A DNA stretch of 64,000 nucleotides from Bradyrhizobium sp. LTSP885 (GCF_000938305.1 NZ_JYMT01000020.1:77098-141097), one strand, 5' to 3'. Counted from the first letter of the stretch, positions 52,996 to 61,923 are shown. Translations and numbers: made by a program. The notes: generated by a model not told the origin, from the sequence alone.

Positions 52996-54216
52996 TTACG
53001 TCAGCGCACCCTTCAGATCAAACCCCGTGTCCGCGGCCTGCTCCGGCGTGATCGAGCCGCCGGCGCCGAGAAGTCGGCGGCCGAACATGTGATCGCCGGC
53101 GCGGTTGACCGACTCGATGCCGAGCAACTTATCGCCGCGGTAGCAGAACGCCGAGAACGCCCCCTGCGCGCGGTCGCCGCGCACCGCGACGCGGTCGTAG
53201 CCGGTGGTGAGGCCGACCATCTGCAGCTTATCGGGGCCTTGATCGCTCCAGAACCACGGCAGGCCGTCATAGACTTCGGTCTTGCCGGTCAGCCGCGCCG
53301 CCACGCAGCGCGCATGGTCGGTCGCGTTCTGCACCGACTCCAGCCGCAGCGATCCGCCGAACCGCTTGCTGGTGTAGAGCGCGCAATCGCCGATCGCGGA
53401 GATATCAGGATCAGCGGTCAAAAGATGCTCATCGACGATGATGCCGGAGGCGACCGGCAGCCCGGCATCGGCTGCCAGTTCGACATTCGGCAGCACGCCG
53501 ACGCCGACCACGACGAGATCGGCCGGGATATGCGTGCCATTGCTCAGGCTGACCCCGGTAACGTTGGCGCCGTCGGCCTCGATGCCGGTGACCTGCACGC
53601 CGAGGTGAATGCGGATTCCGGCCGCGGTGTGCCGGGATTGCGAGAACTCGGAAATCTCGGCGGTCACGGCCCGCGCCATCACGCGCGACGCCAACTCGAC
53701 CACATCGACCTCGAGACCCTTGCCGCGTGCGGTGGCGGCGAATTCGAGTCCGATGAAGCCGGCACCGACCACGACGACGCGCATATCGGGCGCAAGCAGA
53801 TGGCGCAGCGCCTGGCTCTCGTCGAGCGTCCGCAGATACCGTACGGCGTCCAATTTAGCGTTCGGAATATCGAGCAGCCGGTTCCGCGCGCCGGTCGCAA
53901 GCACCAGATGGCCGTAGTCGAGCGAGGAGCCGGACGCGAGCGCGACCTTCCGCGCATGGCGGTCGACCGCATGAGCGCGATCGGTGATCAGTTCGATCCG
54001 GTTGTCCTGGTAGAATTTATCGGGCCGGAACATCAGGCTGTCGGGCCCGCCGGTTCCCTTCAGATAGGCCTTGGACAGGGGTGGCCGCTGGTACGGCAGG
54101 TGCCCCTCGTCATTGAGCAGCGCAATGCGCTCAGAATAGCCGCTTTGGCGCAGCGACGCCGCGAGCTGGAAGCCGGCGTGTCCCGCGCCGACGATGATGA
54201 CCCCATTTGCCGTCAT
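52996..54216 (-). CDS. FAD-dependent NAD(P)H:ferredoxin/rubredoxin reductase-type oxidoreductase
   Basis: 406-residue pyridine-nucleotide-disulfide-fold reductase. The FAD-binding loop is VIIVGAGHAGFQLAASLRQ, the NAD(P)H site is RVVVVGAGFIGLEFAATA, and the second FAD motif is DISAIGDCALY. LPYQRPPLSKAYLKG is typical of the ferredoxin/rubredoxin/putidaredoxin reductase group, which lacks the redox-active cysteine pair. It could serve P450 36571-37794, but no ferredoxin is linked. It is divergent from the enoyl-CoA hydratase and convergent with ribokinase. Confidence 0.9.
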   Translation of the reverse strand: MTANGVIIVGAGHAGFQLAASLRQSGYSERIALLNDEGHLPYQRPPLSKAYLKGTGGPDSLMFRPDKFYQDNRIELITDRAHAVDRHARKVALASGSSLDYGHLVLATGARNRLLDIPNAKLDAVRYLRTLDESQALRHLLAPDMRVVVVGAGFIGLEFAATARGKGLEVDVVELASRVMARAVTAEISEFSQSRHTAAGIRIHLGVQVTGIEADGANVTGVSLSNGTHIPADLVVVGVGVLPNVELAADAGLPVASGIIVDEHLLTADPDISAIGDCALYTSKRFGGSLRLESVQNATDHARCVAARLTGKTEVYDGLPWFWSDQGPDKLQMVGLTTGYDRVAVRGDRAQGAFSAFCYRGDKLLGIESVNRAGDHMFGRRLLGAGGSITPEQAADTGFDLKGALT

Positions 54217-54444
54217 CGGTTCAACCCAGATGCGAGCGAGCAGGAGTGACCCATGCCGTTTTCCTCACCATTGATGTTAGCTTGCTTGCCCCGACCCCAC
54301 AGCGCTCGTGTCTGCGTACCGAAGGCGGGTGCCATTTGGCCTCATGGCTCGCGCGGACGCAAGGGGGTCCCCGCCAAATCGGGACCACCGGTGCGCCCGC
54401 GCCTGAGGCAGGCCGGATTGCCAGCTCTCCCGCGAGGGCCTTAA

Positions 54445-55275
54445 ATGGCGGGAAACAACAAGCCCAAGGTCTTCAAGATGCCTGAACCCGTCACCACCCC
54501 TACCGCTGACCCGGCCCTGCTCCGGATCGACGGCCCCATCGCGACCATCACGCTGAACCGGCCGGCCGCATTCAATGCGATCGACATGTCGATTGCCAGG
54601 AAACTCGAACAGCTCGGCGCCGAGGTCGAAGCCAACAAGGACGTCCGCGTGTTGGTTATCGAAGGCGAAGGCCGCGCCTTCTGTGCCGGCGGCGATCTGC
54701 AGACCATCGGTGCCGCGGCCGAAGCCAACACCATCGCGCCTGTCGTCGGCGAAATGCTTGGGCATTACCATGCCTTCATCACGGCGCTGCGGCGGATGCC
54801 GAAGCTGGTGCTCGCGAGCGTCCACGGTTCGGCCGCCGGCGCCGGCCTGTCGCTCGCCTTCGTTGCCGATCTTTGCATCGCCGCCGAGGACGCCCGCTTC
54901 ACGCCGGCCTACGCCAAGATCGGCGTCTCGCCGGATGGCGGCGGCACCGTGGGCCTGGCTGCCAGCGTCGGCCCCCGCCGCGCGCTGCAGATATTCCTTG
55001 CCGAGGACAGTTTTACCGCGCAGCAGGCCCAGCAATGGGGCCTCGTCGCCAAGATCGTGCCGGCAGCCGAACTGAAGGCGGCGACCCGCGAGTTCGCGCT
55101 GCGGCTGGCGCAGAACGCGCCCGCCGGGCTCGCCGCCACCAAGGCGCTGATCCATCAGGCGCCGACCACGACGATCGAGGCGCAGCTCGATGCCGAGCGC
55201 GACGCCATCATCGGCTGCATGAACACAGAGGAGTTCCGCGTCGCGGTGAAAAGGTTCACCAGCAAATCGAAGTAG
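54445..55275 (+). CDS. enoyl-CoA hydratase/isomerase family protein
   Basis: 276-residue crotonase-fold enzyme. The oxyanion-hole segments are GRAFCAGGDLQTIGAA and HGSAAGAGLSLAFVADLCIAAEDARF. After these come ISPDGGG-type GVSPDGGGTVGLAA and a helix with the usual family residues. The second catalytic Glu of classic hydratases is not clear, so it may be an isomerase or another crotonase. The start at 54445 is kept, with a possible alternative ATG at 54478. It converges with the TRAP permease gene (8-base gap). Confidence 0.87.
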   Translation: MAGNNKPKVFKMPEPVTTPTADPALLRIDGPIATITLNRPAAFNAIDMSIARKLEQLGAEVEANKDVRVLVIEGEGRAFCAGGDLQTIGAAAEANTIAPVVGEMLGHYHAFITALRRMPKLVLASVHGSAAGAGLSLAFVADLCIAAEDARFTPAYAKIGVSPDGGGTVGLAASVGPRRALQIFLAEDSFTAQQAQQWGLVAKIVPAAELKAATREFALRLAQNAPAGLAATKALIHQAPTTTIEAQLDAERDAIIGCMNTEEFRVAVKRFTSKSK

Positions 55276-55283
55276 CAGATCGG

Positions 55284-56624
55284 TCAATTCGGACAGATGT
55301 ACCCCGTGCCGCCCGGTGCCTTGAAGCAGCCGACCGATTCCGGGATCACCTGCTTGGGCAGCCACAGCACGATTTTCGGGAAGTAGATCGTGAAGCAGAT
55401 GGTGACCAGGAATACGACATAGATCGGCAGCGCCGCGCGCAACGCTTTCCCAAAGCTGACGCCGACGAATTTTGAGGCCATCAGCAGCACCAACCCATAG
55501 GGCGGTGTGATCAGGCCGAAGGCCAGCGTCGCGATCAGCACCACGCCCATATGGACGCCGTTGATGTCGCCGGCCTGCGTCAACGCGTTCACCAACGGCA
55601 TGAAGATGATGATGGTGGGCACCGGCTCGATGAAGTCGCCGACCACGGTGAACAGCAGCACCATCAGCAACATGATGAGCTGCGGGTCGTTGCCCGCGAT
55701 CGAGGTGATCAAGTCGGCGATGTAGATTGCCCCACGCAGATAGGCCAGCATCCAGCCAAAGGCATTCGCCGCGCCGATCGTGATCAGCGGCAGCGAGAAG
55801 ATCAGACCGGCAAGACAGAAGTCGTAAGGGATCTTCTTCAGGTGCCCGCGGTTCAGCGCCGGGATCACGACGATAATGATATAGACGACCGCGACCACGC
55901 CGGCCTCGGTCGGCGTGAACCAGCCGGTGAGGATGCCGCCGAGCAGGATCACCGGGATCATCAGCGGCAGCGCCGCGTCGCCGGCAGCGAAGGCGATCTG
56001 GCGGAGCGGCGCACGCGGCTTGCGCAACCCCGAAGGGCCGAAGAAGTAACAGTAGATCATCAGCCCGAAGCCAATCATCAGCCCAGGCACCACGCCCGCC
56101 ATGAACAGGCCGGCGATCGAGACGTTGCCGACGGCGCCGTAGACCACAGCCGTAATGCTCGGCGGCACCAGCGCCGCAATCGTCGAAGCGGAGGCGATGA
56201 TCGCGGCGATGAACGCCGGCTCATAGCCCTCCCGCTTCATCGGCCCGCCAAGCGCCCGGCTCATCACGGCGACGTCAGCGGTGGTCGAGCCCGACATTTC
56301 CGAGAAGAACATGCTGAAGACGACGACGACCTGCGACAGCCCACCCCTGATATGGCCAACCAGCGAAACCGACAGATTGGCGATCCGCACCACGACATTC
56401 GCCGAGCTCATGAGTTCGCCGACCAGAAGGAAGAACGGGATCGCAAGCAACGCCTCGGAATCGACGCCGTCAAAGATCTTCTGGATGATCGCGGCCAGCG
56501 AGACATCCGACAGCAGTGCGCCGATGAACACGCCGGCCATCAGAGAGAACGGCACGGGGACGCCGAGATAGCCAAAGAACAGGAAGCAGGACGACATCAG
56601 CACGAGGACGACGGGCGCGCTCAC
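55284..56624 (-). CDS. TRAP transporter large permease (DctM type)
   Basis: 446-residue membrane protein with about twelve helices. It has LAIPFFLLVGELMSSANVVVRIA, FSEMSGSTTADVAVMSRALGGPM and the late FIEPVPTIIIFMPLVNAL and FGLITPPYGLVLLMASKFVGVSFG, all DctM hallmarks. The ATG at 56624 overlaps the small-permease stop as ATGA. It forms the sodium-coupled channel that receives ligand from the DctP-type protein. Confidence 0.94.
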   Translation of the reverse strand: MSAPVVLVLMSSCFLFFGYLGVPVPFSLMAGVFIGALLSDVSLAAIIQKIFDGVDSEALLAIPFFLLVGELMSSANVVVRIANLSVSLVGHIRGGLSQVVVVFSMFFSEMSGSTTADVAVMSRALGGPMKREGYEPAFIAAIIASASTIAALVPPSITAVVYGAVGNVSIAGLFMAGVVPGLMIGFGLMIYCYFFGPSGLRKPRAPLRQIAFAAGDAALPLMIPVILLGGILTGWFTPTEAGVVAVVYIIIVVIPALNRGHLKKIPYDFCLAGLIFSLPLITIGAANAFGWMLAYLRGAIYIADLITSIAGNDPQLIMLLMVLLFTVVGDFIEPVPTIIIFMPLVNALTQAGDINGVHMGVVLIATLAFGLITPPYGLVLLMASKFVGVSFGKALRAALPIYVVFLVTICFTIYFPKIVLWLPKQVIPESVGCFKAPGGTGYICPN

Positions 56625-57205
56625 GGCTGTGCTCCAGTCGGCGCGCTGGTGCCGATCGGGGGGATCGCAAGGTCCTCGTCGGGCGGCTCGGGATGGTCAA
56701 AGCCGTTGCGGATACCGTTGACGAGCTGCTCGATCGTGAACAGGCCGATCAGGATGCCGGACAGGGGAATGATCACGTACAGCGAAGCGATCGGCGTACC
56801 CGACGGCAGCCGGAAACTGCCGAAGCCACGGAGGTAGTTCAGATAGCCATACCAGACCAGGCAGAATGCAACGCCCAACACCACCAGGCGAATGACGATC
56901 TCGATGATCAAGCGCGGCGTGCCGTGCATCGCGTCCGAGATGGCGGTGAGATAGAGGTGATCATTGCGTCGCGTCGCGGCCGCTGCACCGATGAAAATCG
57001 CATAGATGAACAGCGTCGAGGTGACTTCCTGCAGCCACAGCCAGGGATGGCCGATGGTGCGGGTGATGATGTCGGCGGTGACAGACAACGAAAAGCCGCA
57101 GCAGAGCAGGCCACACAGCACCATCAAGCCGAGTTCGAGCCTGTCCAGCGCCAGCCATTTCAGATGCCGCTGCCGCTGCAGCACCAGTTTGTCGGCGATG
57201 GCCAT
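56621..57205 (-). CDS. TRAP transporter small permease (DctQ type)
   Basis: 194-residue membrane protein with four helices. It includes LMVLCGLLCCGFSLSVTADIITRTIGHPWLWLQEVTSTLFIYAIFIGAAAATRRNDHLYLT, where the RRNDH segment is characteristic. A cytoplasmic Pro/Asp-rich tail ends the protein. It overlaps the DctM-type gene and lies 51 bases after the DctP-type gene. Confidence 0.92.
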   Translation of the reverse strand: MAIADKLVLQRQRHLKWLALDRLELGLMVLCGLLCCGFSLSVTADIITRTIGHPWLWLQEVTSTLFIYAIFIGAAAATRRNDHLYLTAISDAMHGTPRLIIEIVIRLVVLGVAFCLVWYGYLNYLRGFGSFRLPSGTPIASLYVIIPLSGILIGLFTIEQLVNGIRNGFDHPEPPDEDLAIPPIGTSAPTGAQP

Positions 57206-57256
57206 CGAATGCTCCGTCGTCCTCGTTGGCCGTCCCGGCGACGCGTGACGCGAGGC

Positions 57257-58258
57257 TCAGTTGATTGCGCGGATCAGATTCTTGATCTTCTCCGCGTGCG
57301 GTCCGAGATCCTTGGCAAGCTTGTCGAGATAGGGATCGGCGATCGCGATAAAGCTCTTCTTGTCCACGTCATCGACCACCTTGACGCCGAGCGACTTCAG
57401 CTTGGTCAGCGCGGTCCGCTCAAGGTCGAACGCTTTCGCCGGTTCCTTGGCGCTGACCTCGTTGGCGGCCGTCTGCACCCACTGCTTCTGCTCGGCGGAG
57501 AGGCTCTGCCAGAGCTTGTCGGAGATAAACACCAGCGCGTTGTTGGCTTCATGCTCGGTGATGTTCAGCACCGGCGCGACCTCGTAGTGCTTGTTGACGA
57601 GGTAGACGTTGATGCTGTTTTCGGCGACGTCGACCACGCCGGTTTGCAGCGAGGTGTAGACGCTCCCGAAGGGCATATGAACCGTCTGCGCGCCATAGGC
57701 CGGGAACATGGTGTCCTCGGTTGCTGTCGCCTGCACCCGGACTTTCAGTCCCTTGATGTCGTTGACGTTGTGAATTTCCTTCTTGCTATACATGTGCCGT
57801 ACGCCCTGCGAGCCGGTCGCGATGAGATGCAGGCCCTGCGTCGTCTCGTCGATCATTGTCTTGAGCGCTTCGAACACCTTGGGATCGGCCAGTCCGTTGA
57901 TCACGTGCTTTTCGTCGCGGAACAGGAAATGCAGCGACATCACGCCGGCCTGCGGCGAGATCGTCGCGGTGTTGGCCGAGGAGATGATCGCGAACTCGAC
58001 GTCGCCCGACTTCACGAGCTGCAGGACCTGCGACTCCTGCCCGAGCTGCGCGCCGGGATATTGATCGATGAGCAGGGTGCCCTTGCTCAATTCCTTGAGC
58101 TTCTCGGCGAACAAATCAGCCGCGATCGAATAGCCGGTGTTGCGCGGCTGGTCGTAGGCGAAGCGGAAGTGCTTGACCTCCTGCGCCGTGACGCTGGCGG
58201 ACAGCAGCAACGCTGCCGCGGCCATGGCGGCCCCGATGATCTTTGCTGGAACACCCAT
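57257..58258 (-). CDS. TRAP transporter substrate-binding protein (DctP type)
   Basis: 333-residue periplasmic binding protein with a signal peptide (AAMAAAALLLSASVTA) and mature start QEVKHFRFAYDQPRNTGYS. It has GTLLIDQYPGAQLGQESQVLQLVKSGDVEFAI. VNDIKGLKVRVQATATEDTMFPAYGAQTVHMPFGSVYTSLQTGVVDVAENSI carries the conserved ligand-binding Arg. The ATG at 58258 has a GGGGGAG site, so the 58294 start is rejected. Related proteins bind uronates, sugar acids or dicarboxylates; its neighbours favour a sugar acid. Predicted operators lie upstream. Confidence 0.93.
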   Translation of the reverse strand: MGVPAKIIGAAMAAAALLLSASVTAQEVKHFRFAYDQPRNTGYSIAADLFAEKLKELSKGTLLIDQYPGAQLGQESQVLQLVKSGDVEFAIISSANTATISPQAGVMSLHFLFRDEKHVINGLADPKVFEALKTMIDETTQGLHLIATGSQGVRHMYSKKEIHNVNDIKGLKVRVQATATEDTMFPAYGAQTVHMPFGSVYTSLQTGVVDVAENSINVYLVNKHYEVAPVLNITEHEANNALVFISDKLWQSLSAEQKQWVQTAANEVSAKEPAKAFDLERTALTKLKSLGVKVVDDVDKKSFIAIADPYLDKLAKDLGPHAEKIKNLIRAIN

Positions 58259-58289
58259 CCCAACGCTCCCCCTGTTTTTAATTGCCGCG

Positions 58290-58321
58290 ATCATCCCATC
58301 AGTTCTGCGGGATTGTCAATA
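58290..58321 (-). promoter_or_regulatory. promoter with GntR-type operator upstream of the TRAP operon
   Basis: On the minus strand -35 TTGACA (58319-58314) is embedded in the palindrome TATTGACAATC (58321-58311), one mismatch from TATTGWCAATA. A -10-like GATGAT follows 18 bases later (58295-58290). A second weaker half-match TATCGACAATT lies at 58376-58386. Binding by the GntR regulator would block the -35. Confidence 0.65.
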
Positions 58322-58422
58322 AAACTGGGGAATATGGCTCACAGCGACACTCAAGAGGCGCCGCACAACGAGAATTATCGACAATTTGACGGCCTTGCGG
58401 AGCGAAGTCGTCTATTTGCCCT

Positions 58423-60126
58423 TTACTTTCCCTTGGCGCGCATGAAATCGAAATCGCAGCCTTCGTCGGCCTGCAGGATCGTCTCGTTGAAGAGATGGGC
58501 ATAGCCGCGCTTCGCCCATTCGGGGGCCCCCGCCGGCGTCAGCGTCGCGCGACGCTTCTGCAGCTCGGCCTCGTCGACCAGGAGATCGATGCTGCGCTTG
58601 GCGACATCGAGCCGGATCATATCGCCGTTCCGCACCAGCGCCAGCGGACCGCCGACGGCGGACTCCGGCGTGATGTGCAGCACGATGGTGCCGAACGCAG
58701 TGCCGCTCATCCGCGCGTCCGAGATCCGGACCATGTCCTTGACGCCGGTGCGCGCAAGCTTCTTCGGGATCGGCAGATAGCCAGCCTCCGGCATGCCGGG
58801 CGCGCCCTTCGGGCCGGCATTGCGCAGCACGAGCACGTCGTCGGCCGTGACCTCCAGCGCGGGATCATCGACCCGCAGCGTCATGTCCTCGACGGAGTCG
58901 AACACCACCGCCCGGCCGGTATGTTGCAGCAGCCTCTCGCTCGCCGCCGAGTGCTTGATCACGGCCCCGCGCGGCGCGAGATTGCCGTGAAGGATCGCCA
59001 TCGCGCCTTCCGCCTTGATCGGGTTCGCCGTGGAACGGATCGCATTCTGTCCCGGCACCTCCTCCGCGCCGGCAACAACCTCGCGCAGGGTCTGGCCGGT
59101 GATGGTCTTCGCGTCGAGATCGAGCAGGCCGCCGAGCTGCGCCATCAGCTTCGGCACGCCGCCGGCATGATGGAAATGCTCCATGTAGTGTTCGCCCGAC
59201 GGCTTCAGGTCGATCAGCACCGGCACCTCGCGGCCAAGCTTGTCGAACGCCTCGAGATCAATCTTGTACGATGTGCGATTGGCGATCGCGGTGAGATGAA
59301 TGAGCCCGTTGGTGGAGCCGCCGATCGCCTGCATGACGACCTGAGCGTTGCGGAACGATGCCGGCGTCAGGATTTCGCTCGGCTTCGGTCCCTTGGTTTT
59401 GGCCATCGCGGCGGCGACGCGGCCACTTGCTTCCGCCAGGCGAAAGCGTTCGGCATGGGGCGCGGGGATCGTCGCGCTCATCGGCAGCGACAAGCCCAGC
59501 GCCTCGGTGACGCAGGCCATGGTGGAGGCCGTGCCCATCACCATGCAGGTGCCGACCGACGGCGCGAGACGGCCGTTCACCGCCTCGATCTCGACGTCGT
59601 CGATCTCGCCCGCGCGATATTTGCCCCACAGCCGGCGGCAATCGGTGCAGGCGCCGAGCACCTCGCCCTTGTGATGGCCGACCACCATCGGCCCGACCGG
59701 AATCACAACGGTCGGCAGATCGGCGCTCACGGCGGCCATGATCTGCGCCGGCAAGGTCTTGTCGCAGCCGCCGATCACGATCACCGAATCCATCGGCTGG
59801 GCGCGGATCATCTCCTCGGTGTCCATCGCCATCAGATTGCGCAGATACATCGAGGTTGGATGCGCAAAGCTCTCGGCGATCGAAATGGTCGGGAATACGA
59901 ACGGCATCGCGCCCGACAGCATCACGCCGCGCTTCACCGCCTCGATGATTTGCGGGACGTTGCCGTGGCACGGATTGTAGTCGCTGTAGGTGTTGGTGAT
60001 GCCGACGATCGGGCGATTGAGCGCATCGTCCGAATAGCCCATCGCCTTGATGAAGGCCTTGCGCAGGAACAGCGAGAAGCCGGCGTCACCATAGCTCGTC
60101 AGTCCCTTGCGAAGTCCGTCAGCCAT
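58423..60126 (-). CDS. IlvD/Edd family sugar-acid dehydratase
   Basis: 567-residue dehydratase of the IlvD/Edd family. The Fe-S cysteines are Cys53 (NPCHGN), Cys121 (GGCDK) and Cys194 (VGTCMVM). Lys123 follows the second cysteine, and the serine of SDARMSG (Ser474) is the likely base. This pattern matches bacterial arabonate/xylonate/gluconate dehydratases as well as IlvD itself. An AGGGA site supports ATG at 60126; ATG at 60147 adds seven residues. Lactonase, dehydrogenase and TRAP neighbours favour aldonate or aldarate dehydration to a 2-keto-3-deoxy acid over branched-chain amino-acid synthesis. Confidence 0.9.
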   Translation of the reverse strand: MADGLRKGLTSYGDAGFSLFLRKAFIKAMGYSDDALNRPIVGITNTYSDYNPCHGNVPQIIEAVKRGVMLSGAMPFVFPTISIAESFAHPTSMYLRNLMAMDTEEMIRAQPMDSVIVIGGCDKTLPAQIMAAVSADLPTVVIPVGPMVVGHHKGEVLGACTDCRRLWGKYRAGEIDDVEIEAVNGRLAPSVGTCMVMGTASTMACVTEALGLSLPMSATIPAPHAERFRLAEASGRVAAAMAKTKGPKPSEILTPASFRNAQVVMQAIGGSTNGLIHLTAIANRTSYKIDLEAFDKLGREVPVLIDLKPSGEHYMEHFHHAGGVPKLMAQLGGLLDLDAKTITGQTLREVVAGAEEVPGQNAIRSTANPIKAEGAMAILHGNLAPRGAVIKHSAASERLLQHTGRAVVFDSVEDMTLRVDDPALEVTADDVLVLRNAGPKGAPGMPEAGYLPIPKKLARTGVKDMVRISDARMSGTAFGTIVLHITPESAVGGPLALVRNGDMIRLDVAKRSIDLLVDEAELQKRRATLTPAGAPEWAKRGYAHLFNETILQADEGCDFDFMRAKGK

Positions 60127-60175
60127 TTTCTTGTTCCCTGTCGTCATTCGCCCGCACTTAAGGAGCGGTCGGAAT

Positions 60176-60249
60176 TATTGTCAATATGGGATAATTCTGG
60201 ACCAGAAATAATGGTTCCCGCGACCAGATTACCCCCATTATTGACAATG
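60176..60249. promoter_or_regulatory. divergent promoter region with two GntR-type operators
   Basis: TATTGTCAATA at 60176-60186 is a perfect 11-bp palindrome overlapping a minus-strand TTGACA -35 for the dehydratase gene. TATTGACAATG at 60239-60249 is the same motif with one mismatch, 63 bases away (about six helical turns), and contains a plus-strand TTGACA ahead of the regulator gene. The arrangement predicts that the regulator represses both divergent genes. Confidence 0.72.
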
Positions 60250-60290
60250 ACCGTTGCGCCGTGGTGACGTCAGCCGACAATCCAAAGCGA

Positions 60291-60989
60291 ATGCATATGA
60301 AAGTCCAGGCCGCATCACCCGACATCCAGCCCCCCTCGCGCGAGGAGGAACAGGCCGAAGTGATCCGCCGGCTGGAGGAGGACATCATCTTCGGCCGCTT
60401 CGCACCCGGTCTGCGCCTGGTCGAGGACACGCTGATGCAGCGTTACGTTGCGAGCCGGCATTTCGTGCGCCAGGCCCTGTTCCAGCTCGAGCGCCAGGGC
60501 ATCGTGCTGCGCGAGAAGAATGTCGGCGCCACGGTGCGGTTCTATTCCGCCGACGAAGTGCGGCAGATCTACGAGGTCCGCGAGATGCTGACGCGGCAGG
60601 CGGCGCTGATGATCGCCCTGCCCGCGCCCGCAGACCTGATCGCGCAACTGAGCGAGTTGCAGCGACACTATTGCGCCAGGGCCGATGCGCAGGACATGCG
60701 CGGCATCCACGAAACCAACGATGCGTTCCATCTCGCGCTGTTCTCGGCCTGCGGCAATCCCTATCTGGTCCGTTCGCTGCAGGACTACATGAACCTGACA
60801 CTGCCGATGCGTGCGAAAAACCTCGCCGACAACGAAGGTCTCGCGCTGTCGCGGCGGCAGCACGAATTGATGATCGAACTGCTGAAAGGCCGCGACAGCT
60901 GGGCGCTGGCGCAGCTCTGCGTCGATCATATGCAGTACAGCAAGGCGGATTATCTCGACCGCATTGCTGTGGACGAGACCAAGCGTTAG
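60291..60989 (+). CDS. GntR family regulator, FadR/FCD subfamily
   Basis: 232-residue regulator. The N-terminal winged helix runs EVIRRLEEDIIFGRFAPGLRLVEDTLMQRYVASRHFVRQALFQLERQGIVLREKNVGATV. The C-terminal FCD domain has YEVREMLTRQAALM, a metal-binding pattern with Asp/His in HETNDAFHLALFSACGNPYL, and HELMIELL. Start choice is uncertain: GTG at 60261 or 60264 and ATGs at 60291 and 60297 are all in frame. It is divergent from the dehydratase and convergent with the dehydrogenase, whose stop it overlaps. It is the probable repressor of the surrounding sugar-acid genes, released by a pathway acid. Confidence 0.9.
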   Translation: MHMKVQAASPDIQPPSREEEQAEVIRRLEEDIIFGRFAPGLRLVEDTLMQRYVASRHFVRQALFQLERQGIVLREKNVGATVRFYSADEVRQIYEVREMLTRQAALMIALPAPADLIAQLSELQRHYCARADAQDMRGIHETNDAFHLALFSACGNPYLVRSLQDYMNLTLPMRAKNLADNEGLALSRRQHELMIELLKGRDSWALAQLCVDHMQYSKADYLDRIAVDETKR

Positions 60990-60998
60990 CGCTTGGTC
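60977..60998. terminator. bidirectional hairpin containing both stop codons
   Basis: A perfect 9-bp stem GACCAAGCG/CGCTTGGTC has the loop TTAG (60986-60989). TAG on the plus strand ends the GntR gene, and TAA on the minus strand (from TTA) ends the dehydrogenase gene. The hairpin is thus the shared 3' end of two convergent genes and may terminate or protect both messages. No strong U-tract is present. Confidence 0.65.
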
Positions 60999-61810
60999 CA
61001 ATCGATAATTGAACTCGTGTCGCCATCGAACTCCATGCCGCAGAACGCGCCGCCCTGGTAGAAATCGCCGACCGGATCCGGCGGCAGCTTGGCCTGCTCG
61101 GCCATGGCGTGCTCGCGAAAATCCTCACTCCGCCCGGTCGGGCGATAGCCGAGATCGTAGGCGCGGTGATTGTCCCACCAGGACCGCTCATTGTAGGAGG
61201 CGCCGTAGAAGATCTCGAAATGGATGTCGGGATGCTCGAGCCCGATGCGGCAGAGCTGGACCAGGTCTTCCGGCTTCAGCCAGATCGAGAGCCTACGATG
61301 GTCGAGCGGCACCTCGCCGAAATTGCCGATCCGGATGCAGGTGACCTCGAGCCCGTGCTTGTCGGCATAGAGCGCACCGACCGCCTCGCCAAACACCTTG
61401 CTGACACCGTAGCGGCTGTCCGGCCGTGCGGTGACGTCGGTGCCGATGTGGTGATGGCGAGGGTAGAAACCGACGGCGTGGTTGGACGAGGCGAAGATCA
61501 CGCGCTTGACGCCCTGCTTCCGCGCGGCCTCGAACAGATTGTAGCCCCCGATGATGTTGGACTGCAGGATCTGGTCCCAGGGTCCTTCGACCGAATAGCC
61601 GCCGAAATGCAGGATGCCGTCGACGCCCTCGCAGATCGCCTCGACCTGCGCGAGATCGGCGAGATCGGCCGCCTTGAAGGTCTCGTCCTTGGCGAGATCG
61701 GCCGGCGGCTTGATGTCGCTCAGCACCAGGTCCGGATAGATTGGCGGCAGCAATGTCCGCAGGCTCGTGCCAATTCCACCCGATGCGCCGGTCATCAATA
61801 TGCGTGGCAT
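60986..61810 (-). CDS. uronate-dehydrogenase-like NAD-dependent sugar dehydrogenase
   Basis: 274-residue short-chain (extended) dehydrogenase. The NAD loop is LMTGASGGIGTSLRTLL, VDGILHFGGYSVEGPWDQILQSNIIGGYNLFEAAR follows, and the catalytic pair is in VIFASSNHAVGFYP with YGVSK. These match uronate dehydrogenases of Agrobacterium and Pseudomonas closely; those oxidise glucuronate or galacturonate to the aldarolactone. ATG at 61810 is chosen over 61891. It is divergent from the SMP-30 lactonase gene, which would open the lactone. A related sugar remains possible. Confidence 0.85.
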   Translation of the reverse strand: MPRILMTGASGGIGTSLRTLLPPIYPDLVLSDIKPPADLAKDETFKAADLADLAQVEAICEGVDGILHFGGYSVEGPWDQILQSNIIGGYNLFEAARKQGVKRVIFASSNHAVGFYPRHHHIGTDVTARPDSRYGVSKVFGEAVGALYADKHGLEVTCIRIGNFGEVPLDHRRLSIWLKPEDLVQLCRIGLEHPDIHFEIFYGASYNERSWWDNHRAYDLGYRPTGRSEDFREHAMAEQAKLPPDPVGDFYQGGAFCGMEFDGDTSSIIDWTKR

Positions 61811-61870
61811 TCCGTCCCTCGTCTGTCCTGTTTGCCCAAGGGAATCATTGGGCTGAATTGCGGTCGCAGG

Positions 61871-61880
61871 CTGACAATGA
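61871..61880. promoter_or_regulatory. partial GntR-like half-site between dehydrogenase and lactonase genes
   Basis: CTGACAATGA shares TGACAATG with the better operators near the regulator gene. It lies in the 113-base divergent gap, 44 bases before the lactonase ATG. Only a half-site is recognisable, so this is weak. Confidence 0.3.
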
Positions 61881-61923
61881 TAGCAAACCAACTGCTAGGG
61901 AAACACAACAACGAGAACAGCAA

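Noticed and set aside
52828..54249. 473-residue open frame on the plus strand
   Set aside because: It is antisense to the FAD-dependent reductase, begins inside repeat copy D and has no domain.
58423..60126. Assignment as biosynthetic dihydroxy-acid dehydratase IlvD
   Set aside because: The family fits, but TRAP, lactonase, dehydrogenase and GntR neighbours point to sugar-acid catabolism, so the general IlvD/Edd label is kept.
58495..60267. 590-residue open frame on the plus strand
   Set aside because: It is antisense to the IlvD/Edd dehydratase. The translation is Arg/His/Asp-rich with no family motifs, an effect of high GC at third positions.
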